NCBI RefSeq assembly: GCF_031143425.1
Contig: NC_090445.1
Location: forward strand, 1,192,478,691-1,192,542,690
Direction of reading: 5' to 3'
DNA length: 64,000 nt
Origin: Pleurodeles waltl
Taxonomy: Eukaryota > Chordata > Amphibia > Caudata > Salamandridae
Shown: positions 53,620 to 64,000 of the stretch, one piece after another
How positions within the stretch are numbered: the first letter of the stretch is position 1
Layout of the letters: each line of letters starts with the position of its first letter
Translations under genes and position numbers: made by a program
Notes under the pieces: generated by a model
Databases searched by the model: none
Told to the model about the DNA's origin: nothing
Seen by the model: only the letters and a program-made list of their open reading frames with translations

Positions 53620-55355
53620 TAAATCCAGACTGTGGAGCAATGCATTGGTTCCGAACCATGCAGTAGAATGGATTCATCACTTTTTCCCATGCAACAGATG
53701 CGATGTGTCAGTTCCGAACTGTGGTGAGTATGCAGTGCAAGTTCCTACTGCGTTGATATTGAGATGCTGAGTTGTAGTTGAGGCAATGCTTCGGCTCCGA
53801 TGAGCGCAGAGGCTGTGATGCAGAGTTTCAGAATCTTCATTGAGGCTGCCGTTGACAGGGATTCAAGGACCTTGCACCAAGAAAAACGCTGCAGTGCTGG
53901 TTATGAGGGCAATACACTGATGTTGAGATGCAAGGTACAGAGCTGATGCTATCTTGGTTGCACCCATTCCGACCCACGCAGTAGTGTCAATTTTATTCAT
54001 GCATCAGCAGCAATGTGTCATTTCTGCTCCCACAGCAGAGGATGCATCAGTTCCACTGGAGCAAGCACCTTAGGCCAACTTCCAAGGGTCTAGAACTGTG
54101 GTGGCATCACTTGGCATGAAAGACTCACAGATGGCAGAGTCCAGATGCAGGAGTAGGGTGGTTGGAAGTCTGTTATGTCCCTGAAACTTCAGATCAGAAA
54201 GCCAGCTGACTAGCCCTTAGAGACACTCTGGTGACAAGAGATGCAGGTCCAGTCCTTCTCAACCAGGCAGGGGAACAGCAGGCAGCAGGACAGTACAGCA
54301 AGGCATAAGTCCTGCAAAGCAGCAGTCTAGCAAAGTGGCACACTTTCAGCAGCACAGCAGTCCTTCCTAGCAGAGTATTAATAGGTCCAGATTTGTACTG
54401 AGTTGGTGGTGTCAGAGGTATAGTTCTTATAGCCAGTTGGGCTTCTGAAGTGGGGGAGACTTTACAGACAGGCCTTTGAAGTGCACAGAGGTCCTGCTCT
54501 TCCTGCCCTAGATCCAGAATCACTACAGGGGGTTATGCAGCCCTTTGTGTGGGTACAGGACACAGCCTATTCAGATCTCCCAGCATGGCCCCTCAACTCA
54601 CACCTAGGCTCCCATTGTGTGTGACTGTCTGGAGGGAATACACACAGCCCAGCAGTCCTTCCACCCCAGACAAGTGATCAGAGACAGGCAGCAGGCACCA
54701 AATGGCTAGAGTAAGAAAATACAAACTTTCTAATAGTGCAATTGCAATTTAAAATCTGACTTCACAATACGTTAAGATTTTATATTGTGATTTCAGAGAC
54801 ACCAAACTCAAAAGGTCTACCTGTTCCAGATTAGGAATTACACTTATAAAATATACTAAGATAATTCCAATGCTATACTACAGAATAGAGAGACCTTGGT
54901 GTACCAGGGCACGCAAAACCTAAAAGCACATGCCCTGTTTTTTAAGTGTATTGCACTCTGCCTACCCTATTGATGACTTAGAAGTATTAAAAAGAAACTA
55001 GTGGTGACGGACTGGCAAAAGGTATATTTCGAAATGGCAGTGTAAAACTGCATTCACAGGCTCTGCAGTAGCAGGCCTGAAATATGGTTAAAGGGCTACA
55101 TAAGTGGGTGGCACAATCAGTGCTGCAGGTCCACAAGTAGCATTTAATTTACAGGCCCTGGGCATAGGCACTATCACTTTACAAGCGACTTACTGATAAA
55201 TTAAATACGCCGTTTGGGTATAAGCCAATGTTACCATGTTCTAAGGAGAGAGCATAAGCACTTCCTAAAGCCAACAAAAACGAGCCCAGTAAAAATAGGA
55301 CGAGGAAGGCAAAAAAGGTTGGGGTTGATCGGACAGGAAGGGCAATTTTCCAACA
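53620..55355 (+). mobile_element. Family Y long LTR-like repeat, 5'-truncated copy A
   Basis: From about 53620 the sequence is colinear with the complete family Y copy at 60396-62729. Shared stretches include AGC.AGCTGAC.AGCCC, AATGGC..AG..AAGAAAAT.CAAACTTTCTAA, AGCCAATGTTACCATGTT and CC.AA.GCCAACA. It ends TTTTCCAACA at 55355. Another copy starts at once but lacks its first 85 bp or so. There is no coding frame. Confidence 0.6.
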
Positions 55356-56433
55356 CCCCTAAATTAACCTGTATTTAACCCCGAGAAGCTTGGAACAAAA
55401 AGTTGTCAGGCTTATCTTAGAGGCAATAGGTAAAGTATCTATGCAGCACATAAAGAGTAATAAAGTGAAAATATAACACAAGAGAAATCTCACACCAACT
55501 TAGAAAGATAAAGTAAATTATAATAAATTATTTGATACCATAATAACAAAAATACAATCAGTAGAAGCGGAGTTATGAAAAACTAGTGCAGAGTTTACGT
55601 AAAAACTAGTGCTTAAAAGTTAAAAGCACCAACTGCAGACATCTAGTTTCATGAAACCAGAACAAAGTTGAAAAATATGACTGACCACGATGGTGAGCAG
55701 GTCAGATACAAGAAGTAGATAATGCCGGTCAGTGCTTACCTTCCAGCTGAGAAAAATGTTCTTCGACAGTAAAGTTCAGAGGGGCAAGGCTGTGGTCACT
55801 GTCAGGGATCGTTGGTTCGAACTGACGTTGAAGATTTTTATGTCTCGTTTTTGGAAGTTGAAAATCTCCAGCAGGACAAAGGCAGGAGGCTATGAATGAA
55901 GATAGTTCCAGGGGCTTGGATACACTTTTGACGAAGGACCACTGAACAGGATTTACTGCTGCAGAGATGAATATAGCGGGAGCAGTTGTGATGTCAGGCT
56001 GATAGGCGATGCTCCATGGGCAGAGAGACGAGTAGTCCTCAGCTTTGGATTTTGGCTATCTGGGCATCTAAGCACCACAACTGAGAGTCTCGGACTGGTG
56101 GGACACTTCTTGTGGGGTTCAGGACTCAGTTAGACTGGGTCTAAGTGCGTATTCAAGATGGTTGGAGCCTTTGGTGTCCCTGTGGCTCTGAACAGGAAGC
56201 CAGAAAACTAGCATTTGGAGTCACTCTGGTAGTCCTGGACTCAGGTGAAGATGCAGGGTGCAAACAGCAGCCTGACCTCTGAAGGATCAAGGCAAGGTCC
56301 AGGCAACGAAACAGTCCTTCCGGGTACGGCAACGCGGTTTTGCAGAGTGCATAGCAGGTCAAAGCAGCAGGCAGTCCACTGAGAGTCTTTCCGCAGTCCA
56401 GAGAGTGAACTGAAGAGTAGATCTGACGGTCCT

Positions 56434-59083
56434 TGTAAGGAAATGGCTCCCTGTTGCAGTTACCCCCCACTTTTTGCCTGATACTGATGCCGACTTGACT
56501 GAGAAGTATGCTGGGACCCTGCTAACCAGTCCCCAGCACCAGTGTTCTTTCACCTAAAATGTACCATTGGTTCCACAATTGGCACACCCCTGGCACACAG
56601 ATAAGTCCCCTGTAAAAGGTACCGGGGTACCAGGGGCCCTGTGACCAGGGAAGGTCCCTAAGGGCTGCAGCATATGTTGTGCCACCCTAAGGGACCCCTC
56701 ACCTAACACATGCACACTGCCATTGCAGATTGTGTGTGTTGGTGGCGAGAAAAAGGCAAAGTCGACATGGCATCCCCCTCAGGATGCCATGCACACAAAA
56801 TGCTGCCTGTGGCATAGGTAAGTCACCCCTCTAGCAGGCCTTAAAGCCCTAAGGCAGGGTGCACTATACCACAGGTGAGGGCATAGCTGCATGAGCAATA
56901 TGCCCCTACAGTGTCTACGTCTGTTCTTAGACATTGTAAGTACAGTTGTGGCCATATTAAGTATATGGTCTGGGAGTTTGTCATAAACGAACTCCACAGC
57001 TCCATAATGACTACACTGAATACCGGAAAGTTTGGTATCAAACTTCTGAGAATAATAAACACACACTGATGCCAGTGTTGGATTTATTAAAAAATGCACA
57101 CTGAGGGCATCTTAGAGATGCCCCCTGTATTTTACCCAATTGTTCAGTGCAGGACTGACTGGTCTGTGCCAGCCTGCTGCTGAGAGACGAGTTTCTGACC
57201 CCATGTGGTGAGGGCCTTTGTGCCCTCTGAGGCCAGAAACAAAGCCTGCACTGGGTGGAGATGCTTAACACCTTCCCCCGCAGGAACTGTAACACCTAGC
57301 AGTGAGCCTCAAAGGCTCAAGCTTCGTGTTACAATGCCCCAGGGCACTCTTACTAGTGGAGATGCCCGCCCCCTGGACACAGCCCCCACTTTTGGCGGCA
57401 AGTCCAGGGGAGATAATGAGAAAAACAAGGAGGAGTCACCCACCAGTCAGGACAGCCCCTAAGGTGCCCTGAACTGACCCCTGCCTTTAGAAATCCTCCA
57501 TCTTGGTTTTGGAGGATTCCCCCAACAGGATTAGGGATGTGCCCCCCTGCCCACAGGGAGGAGGCACAAAGAGGGTGTAACCAAACTCAAGGACAGTAAC
57601 CATTGGCTACTGCCCTCCCAGACCTAAACACACCCCTAAATTCAGTATTTAGGGGCTCCCCGGATTCTACTAAATCAGATTCCTGCAACCGTAACAAGAA
57701 GAAGGACTGCTGACCTGAAGCCCTGCAGTGAAGACGGAGACAACAACTGCCTTGGCACCAGCCCTACCGGCCTGTCTCCCAACTTCGAAGAAAACTGCAA
57801 CAGCAAAGCATCCAACAGGGACCAGCGACCTCTGAAGCCTCAGAGGACTGCCCTGCACCCAAGGACCAAGAAACTTCCGTGAACAGCGGCCCTGTTAAGA
57901 AACCTGCAACTTCTTTGCAACAAAGAAGCAACTTTAAAGACTTCACATTTCCCGCCGGAAGCGTGAGACTTCCCACTCTACACCCAACGCCCCCGGCTCG
58001 ACCTGCAGAAAACCAACACCTCAGGGAGGACTCCCCAGCGACTGCGGGCCCGTGAGTAACCAGAGACGACCCCCTGAGCCCCCACAGTGACACCTGCAGA
58101 GAGATTCCAGAGGCTCCCCCTGACCGCGACTGCCTGTAACAAGGGACTCGACGCCTGGAACCAACACTGCACCCGCAGCCCCCAGGACCTGAAGGAACCG
58201 AACTCCAGGGCAAGAGCGGCCCCCAGGCGACCCTCTGCCTAGCCCAGGTGGTGGCTGCCCCAAGGAGCCCCCCCTGTGCCTGCCTGCATCGTTGAAGTGA
58301 CCCCCGGGTCTCTCCATTACTTCCTATACAAAACCCAAAGCCTGTTTGCACACTACACCCGGCCACCCCTGTGCCGCTGAGAGTGTACCTGGTGTGCCTT
58401 CTTGTGTGCCCCCGTTGCCCTACAAACCCCCCTTGGTCTGCCCCCCGAGGACGCGGGAATATACCTGCTAGCATACTGGAATCGGGGCACCCCTGTTCTC
58501 CATAGAAGCCTATGTGTTTTGGGCACCTCTTTGACCTCTGCACCTGACCGGCCCTGAGCTGCTGGTGTTGTAAAGGTGGGCTGCCTATGCCCCAACTTTG
58601 AGACTTGTAAGTGTTTTACTTACCTTCAAAACTAACCTTTATTTACCTCCCCCAGGAACTGTTGATTTTTGCACTGTGTCCACTTTTGAAATAGCTTATT
58701 GCGGTTTTTACAAAGACTGTACATGATATTATGTTCATTCAAAGTTCCTAAAGCATCTAAGTGAAGTACCTTACATTTAAAGTGTTTGATGTAAATCTGG
58801 AACCTGTGGTTCTTAAAATAAACTAAGAAAATATATTTTTCAATATACAAATCTATTGGCCTGGAGTAAGTCTTCGAGTGTGTGTTCCTTATTTATTGCC
58901 TGTGTGTGTACAACAAATGCTTAACACTACCCTCTGATAAGCCTACTGCTCGACCACACTACCACCAAACAGCGCATTAGAATTATCTACTTTTGCCACT
59001 ATCTTACCTCTAAGGGGAACCCTTGGACTCTGTGCACACTATTTCTTACTTTCAAATAGTATATACAGAGCCAACTTCCTGCA
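56434..59083 (+). mobile_element. Family X LTR-like repeat, complete, 2650 bp, 5-bp target duplication
   Basis: It begins TGTAAGGAAATGGC and ends GCCAACTTCCTGCA, an imperfect terminal inverted repeat with TG...CA. GTCCT occurs on both sides (56429-56433 and 59084-59088). TG...CA and a 5-bp duplication point to integrase-mediated insertion, so this is either a solo LTR of unusual length or a non-autonomous LTR element. Long minus-strand frames at 58543-57764 and nearby have no domain, and I treat them as chance. AATAAA occurs at 58816. Confidence 0.75.
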
Positions 59084-59240
59084 GTCCTACTTTTACACAC
59101 TGCCTTTGAATTTAGGAGACCTTTCTAGAGGTTTCTACTTTGAAGTGCATAGAATTTCCGTATTCCCCTGCCCTGCCTCCACGCTGGCTGAGGTAACAAT
59201 GTGGAAGTGATAATCCCTTTGTGTGAAAGTAGAACACAAT

Positions 59241-59855
59241 GGCCCTCATTACAACCTTGGCGGTCTTCCCAGAAGACCGCTGAGGCTGCGGGCACCAGAA
59301 TACCCCCTTGCTGGCGGTATGTCTGGCTGCCTATTTCGACTTTTCTGCTGGGCCAGCAGACGGTAACAGAGTTACCGTCCGCTGGCCCAGCGGAAAAGCC
59401 ACATCAACATTGCTGCCGGCTCATAATAGAGCCAGCAGCAATGCTGATGTGCAGCGGGTGCAGTAGCACCCATCGCACATTTCACTGCCCAAAATTCGGG
59501 CAGTGAAATGTGGGATGGGGCTATGCCTGGGGGCCCCTGCACTGCCCATGCAAATTGCATGGGCAGTGCAGGGGCCCCCACGGGGCAACCCGAGTCCCCT
59601 TACCACCAGCCTTTCCATGGCGGTGTCTACCGCCATGGACAGGCTGGCGGTAAGGGGAGTCCAAATCCCCAGGGCAGCGCTACCCTGATGGATTACGACC
59701 GCCGGGACCGCCATGGCAGTATACCGCCGGTCCCGGAAGTGTTACTGCGGCAGTACCGCCCCGGTCAGAATGTAGTGTCCAGTACCACCAGCCTGTTGGT
59801 GGTACGAATGCCACTATAGCCCTTGTGGTCACTATCAGGGTTATAATGAGGGCCA
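59241..59855 (+). mobile_element. Harbinger MITE, 615 bp, built of successive hairpins
   Basis: The ends are GGCCCTCATTACAACC and the complement of GGCCCTCATTATAACC, the same family as the 6.6-kb Harbinger. AAT lies directly on both sides (59238-59240 and 59856-59858). The interior is a chain of palindromes. The best is 25-bp perfect arms at 59529-59553 and 59555-59579 around one base. Another is CACATTTCACTGCCC/GGGCAGTGAAATGTG (about 59476-59512). It has no coding capacity and must be mobilised by a transposase from elsewhere. Confidence 0.85.
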
Positions 59856-60395
59856 ATCTATTCAGGTGCATGTGGGGCTTTGTTCGGCTGCACCCCACCC
59901 CAGGCTGATGGCCCATTCAGGCACACCTAATCTGTCTACTTTGTGACTCTCTGGGAAGAATTCACAAAGTCTGTCAATCACATCCAGTTATGTGATGTAG
60001 CAGAGGCTGCAGGTACCAAATGGCCAAGGCAAGAAAATGCAAACTTTCTAAAAGTGGCTTTTTTATTACAATTTCATAGATACCAAACATGAAATGCTTG
60101 CCAGGTCCTAATACAAAATTAGCAACACAAGATTACGCTATGGGGCATGTAGGCCTCACAGTAGTGATATACAAATGTGGGAGTTTTTCACTACCCGGAC
60201 ACATAAAACTTAAATGTAAATGTTCAACATTTTAATTACAATGCACCCTGCCCTACTGGCCACCTAGAGCCTACCTTAGGGTGACTTATATGCAGTAAAA
60301 AGAGAGATAAAGGCTTGTCAAAGGGGCTATATTGCGAAGTCGATTAGTCAGTTTAAAACTTCAAGCTACAATGGCTGGGGGCTTAAGTGGTTGTC

Positions 60396-62729
60396 TGTTA
60401 GAAATGGGGTTCTGGTTGGCTAGGGTATACACCTCAGCCAAGCAGAACCCGCCACTCTAGTCAGGGTAAGTTAGATACACACCCTAAATCAACTTGTGTT
60501 CACCCTTTGATAGCTTGGCGCAGAGCAGTCAGGCTCATCTTAAGAGGAAATGTGTAAAATATTTGTGCAACACACACACGAACCCAGTGAAACACTCCAA
60601 AAAGACTCCACACTGGTTTAGAGAAAATAGTCAATATTTATCTATTTAAAATAAGACCAAATGATAAAAAGATCCAATCAATATACTTTGGGCTATTACT
60701 TTCAGTAATTCAAGTAGGATAGTCAAAGCAGTGCTTTGGTAAGCTGTGCGCTCCCAAATAGTTTAAGTACTTTTGAGAAGCAGAAACACTGGGGGAGCCT
60801 GGGTGAACATTATTTGTGCAACTTGCACTGTCCTGGTGGAGCGAGGTTATGGAAACAAAAGGGAACTGGTAAGAGGCACATTTGCAGGTGCCTCTATTAG
60901 GATGAATACGGTAGCACAATGTCAGCAGGTGAGGTACTCAGCGCTTCTGGTAGTAGTGTTATGTTGTGGGCACGGGGCTTCTCCTTGCCCTGGTCCATGT
61001 TGATGCTGAATGCACCTCTCTTTGGGTATGTATGGTCTTGACCGTAACGGTGGAGGTTCCTAGCTGCAGAGTCGGCCGGTGAGCTGCCTTATCCTAGGGC
61101 ACTGCCCCAACCGCAGGACTCGCAATGCCACATCCGGGCTGGTGTATGTCAGGTGAGTGCTGCGCTCAGGAGCTTGGAGGGGAGCTCGGATCATGTATGG
61201 TGAGGCACAATGCGAGGTAGGAATGGTGCTACGTCTCTGGCACGTGAACACAACACTGCCAGAGCAGCAGTCTTGATAACAGTATGGCAGAGGAAGTGAG
61301 GAGGTTTCCTGCGGCCGCACTGAAAGTCAGAGGAGATGGATCATGGCCCGCACCTCAGCAGGTCTTTATGCCAATGAAGGTGGGAAAAGTTTACAGTCAC
61401 AAGGGCAGTGTTGCTCCTAAGACCACAAGCATGGGAAGGAGCTAGCTGACAAGCCCCTGGAGTCATCCTGGAGTTGACTGGAGGGTTCCTTGGGCTAGGC
61501 AGAGGTCAACAAGCAAGCAAGGCAGCTCACAAAGCAGGGAAGCAGTTCCTGGGGACAGTCAGACAAAGCAAGGTGGCAATCCTTCTGGTGCAGCAGCCGT
61601 TACTCCAGCAGGGTTTCTTCTTGATCCAGGAGTGAACTGTCTGAGTGGGCCAAGAGCCCCAGTACTTATACTAACAAGTACATTTGATGTGGGGGTTGAC
61701 TACAAAAGAGTTCTTGTGAAATGCACAGGTACCCCTTTCAGGTCAGCCTCAGCTCCAGGCTGTCAGTGGGAGATAATCAGCCCCTTTGTGTAGGCTCTAG
61801 TTTCTAAACTTTAAAATGTAAGGGTTATCCCTTCCCAACTGTTTCCCAAGGAAGACCCATCAGTATGCAGATGAATGCAAATGTAGCTGAGTAGCCTATG
61901 TTGTGGGTGTGTGAAGGGAATGCACAAGATTAGCTGTCACCAAGCCCAAGCCAGACGTGTATTGGAGATAGGCTGTAGGAATACTGGACGGAGAATTCAG
62001 AGTAATGTCCACTTTCTAAGAGTGTCATTTCTAAAATAGTAATAATAAATCCAAGTTTACCAGTACAGAGGATGTATCATTACCATTCCAACAGTACTAA
62101 ACATGGTGTAGCTACTCCTCTCAGATCAGGAATTACAACTTAAAGATTTTTATAAGGAATTCCCAATGCTGGCCTATGAGATGGGCAGGCCTCACTGTAA
62201 TGAAAATTGACTTTATGAGTTTTTCATTACTAGGACATGAAAACTTAAAGGTACATGCCCTGCCTTTTGCTTATATGGCACCCTGCCCTATGGGCTAACT
62301 AGGTTCTCCCTTAGGGGTGACATATGTTAGATAAAGGGAGTTCTGGGCTTGTCAAGAGGTTTTAGATGGCAAGGAGGGGTGGCAGTGAAACTGCCTACAC
62401 AGGCTATGCTGTGGCAGGCCTGAGACATGTTTATAGAGCTGCTTAAGTGGGTGGCACAATCAGTGCTGCCGGCCCACTAGTAGCAAATAATTTATAGGTC
62501 CTGGATATATGGCATACCACTCTGCAAGGGACTTACAGGTAACTTAAATAGGCCAGTTGTGGATACACCAATGTTATCATGTTTTAGGGGAGAAGCACAT
62601 GCACTTTAGCACTGATTAGCAGTGGTAAAATGCTCAGAGTCCTAAGGCCAACAGTAAGAGACAGCAACAAAACAGGAGGTAAAGGCAAAACTTTTGGGGT
62701 AAGACATCCCTAACTTGCCAGGTCTAACA
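60396..62729 (+). mobile_element. Family Y LTR-like repeat, complete copy C, 2334 bp
   Basis: It begins TGTTAGA and ends TCTAACA, an exact 7-bp terminal inverted repeat with TG...CA. It sits inside another family Y copy, which resumes as GTGGCATTACTAGTGC at 62730. The left flank TTGTC and right flank GTGGC agree at three of five positions, compatible with a worn 5-bp duplication. No gag or pol frame is present. A solo LTR or a non-autonomous LTR element are the options. Confidence 0.7.
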
Positions 62730-62972
62730 GTGGCATTACTAGTGCCGCAGGCCCACTAGTAGCATTCAATTTACAGTCCCTGGGTATATTGTATACCACA
62801 CAAAAATGGACAAATTAGTAAATTAAATATGCCAATCAGAGGTAAGCCGATAAACTATGTTTAGAGTAGCAGTGGTAAAGTGCAGAGCCCTAAGGCCAAC
62901 AAAAATTAATTTAAACCACAAAAATGGAGGTTAGTAGGTAAAAGGTTTTAGGGAAGACTGACAAGTTTAACA

Positions 62973-63458
62973 GATAGTTTAGTGGAAGCACTTCCAAAAT
63001 GAAAAGGCAGTCATGTTGATTAAAGCCCACTTTTGCTGTGCTGTGCCTTTGTATTCGAAAAACAGGAGATTCTTTATGGTCTACAGTACCAGAATAAATT
63101 AGCCACTGTAGAAAGTAAGTTTTGTACATTTATACCTCTAGAAACAATTTTATGGAGTACCGCTGTACAATCAGGAAGTACTGCGGTATCTTGAAAAAGC
63201 AACAAAAAAACCCATTACATATAAAGATTACATTATACATAACATAAGGTGGCTCTCGAAAGAGTATTTGGCTGCATTCATGCCAAAGTAAACATAGTTG
63301 AATATGTTGGATAAGCCAAGTCTAGAGATTTGAAAGGAAAACATAGTTCCCATAAGTGGTAAAAATAGACACAGTCTGTACATTAGAGTGCAGCGTGTAA
63401 ATATTAAATACTAAGATGAAAAAAAGAGGAATGCAGAGACTGTCTTGTTAACATGTCT
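62973..63458. other. No recognisable feature
   Basis: AT-rich interval without frames, repeats or ends that I can support. Confidence 0.4.
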
Positions 63459-63835
63459 TCATTTTTTTTCAAACTTAGGGGCATTTAAAATAGACCACTC
63501 CCACTTTTGTCTCTGACAAGTGTTAGAGAAGACAAAATGTACATTTGGAAACATACACATTAAGTTAGAAAATGTCTCCTTCATCTGTACTTGTAGTATA
63601 TCTTCAGTTAAGTGGCCAATATCATTCCCACCACAGTGGATAGTCATAAAGTGTGGCTGGTCCCATGCATTAACAAAAGAAAGTATAAGGGAGTAATTCA
63701 TTCCATCTCAAATCTCTTTCCCCAATTCATGTAATCTCTATCCCCTTCAAATCCAAATTCGCTTCTAAGTATGCTTTCTTCGCATGCTCTCTAGTCCATA
63801 AATGGGACTGTGCCCAACAATCCATATACAAACCA
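63459..63835 (-). pseudogene. SGNH/GDSL-type hydrolase fragment, retroelement-associated type
   Basis: The minus strand reads CIWIVGHSPIYGLESM near 63815, with G-H-S in the position of the nucleophile block (63807-63815). After frame changes comes EITWIGERDLRWNELL, then FMTIHCGGNDIGHL with the GGND block at 63621-63632, and MFPNVHFVFSNTCQRQKW. This block order is that of the SGNH-like domains found in several vertebrate retroelements. The C-terminal catalytic Asp/His block is not visible before the stop at 63459. Stops and at least two frame changes make it a relic, and no neighbouring reverse transcriptase is in view. Confidence 0.6.
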
Positions 63836-64000
63836 TCTTGCTGCTGCACAGAATTACAAGAATGAGGAACACTCAGGCACAAACAAATATTGGTGCATGG
63901 TTAGATTATTGGCCATTAGGAATGTACTTAACATTGACAGAAAATGAGGCAAGCTAATAATGAGGAATATGCCAAGGTATTACAAGACATTTAGCTCAGG
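63836..64000. other. No recognisable feature
   Basis: This short edge segment may belong to the element carrying the SGNH fragment. Confidence 0.3.

Larger units (their letters stand above)
55356..62972 (+). mobile_element. Family Y LTR-like repeat, copy B, split by three insertions
   Basis: Pieces 55356-56428, 59084-59240, 59856-60395 and 62730-62972 join into one family Y copy once three inserts are removed: family X (56434-59083), the MITE (59241-59855) and a second family Y copy (60396-62729). Each junction is colinear across the insert. The copy ends AAGTTTAACA at 62972. Its TG start is missing where it meets copy A. No coding frame is supported. Confidence 0.65.

Noticed and set aside
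57764..58543. 259-codon minus-strand frame in family X
   Set aside because: Gly/Ser/Arg-rich with no domain, in GC-rich repeat sequence. The truncated family X copy at 46914-49860 does not keep the frame.
1..64000. Host protein-coding gene or tRNA/rRNA gene
   Set aside because: Every recognisable protein block belongs to a mobile-element family, and I found no clover-leaf or rRNA-like stretch.

Overview
This is a gene-poor, repeat-saturated stretch of a very large vertebrate genome, most probably a salamandrid newt (Pleurodeles-like). The grounds are PIF/Harbinger elements ending GGCCCTCATTA, long non-coding TG...CA repeats that I recognise as abundant in newt genomes, a foamy-like endogenous retrovirus of the kind reported from amphibians, and L1, L2, Penelope and Tc1 relics together. 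The species call is inference. I see no convincing host exon, tRNA or rRNA gene.

Layout. 1-3589: 5' half of a foamy-like endogenous retrovirus on the minus strand (1007-bp LTR, primer binding site, long Gag frame, start of Pol), inserted into a LINE whose reverse transcriptase resumes at 3590 and ends near 5285. 5326-8495: 3' part of a Harbinger element with an expanded minisatellite coding tail. 8496-10660: a diverged, possibly LTR-flanked unit. 10661-13272: decayed L2 LINE. 13273-16018: mostly unassigned, with two foldback repeats. 16019-22660: a complete-ended Harbinger element carrying a decayed transposase between two different Myb/SANT-like accessory genes. 22664-25386: AT-rich, unassigned. 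25387-29190: L1 relic. 29395-34482: a possible composite element bounded by inverted TAGGGTGACCACC motifs, holding a 1.7-kb minisatellite and another L1 fragment. 36021-36435: ancient Harbinger transposase shred. 36816-43250: long L1 relic. 46914-49860: truncated long LTR-like repeat (family X) carrying a nearly intact Tc1 transposon. 49985-51658: Penelope-like tail with hammerhead-ribozyme-like cores and a near-perfect 76-bp-arm hairpin. 52285-53180: foldback whose arms are GC-rich tandem repeats. 53620-62972: nested stack of long LTR-like repeats (families X and Y) and a 615-bp Harbinger MITE, several with target-site duplications. 63459-63835: broken SGNH-hydrolase fragment.

How the parts relate. 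The window is a layered record of insertions: ERV into LINE, Tc1 into family X, and family X, a MITE and a second family Y copy all into one family Y copy. Nearly every coding frame is broken. The exceptions are the ERV Gag frame and the Pro/Thr-rich tail in the first Harbinger copy. The most notable items are the foamy-like provirus, the three-gene Harbinger element, and the Penelope/hammerhead hairpin.
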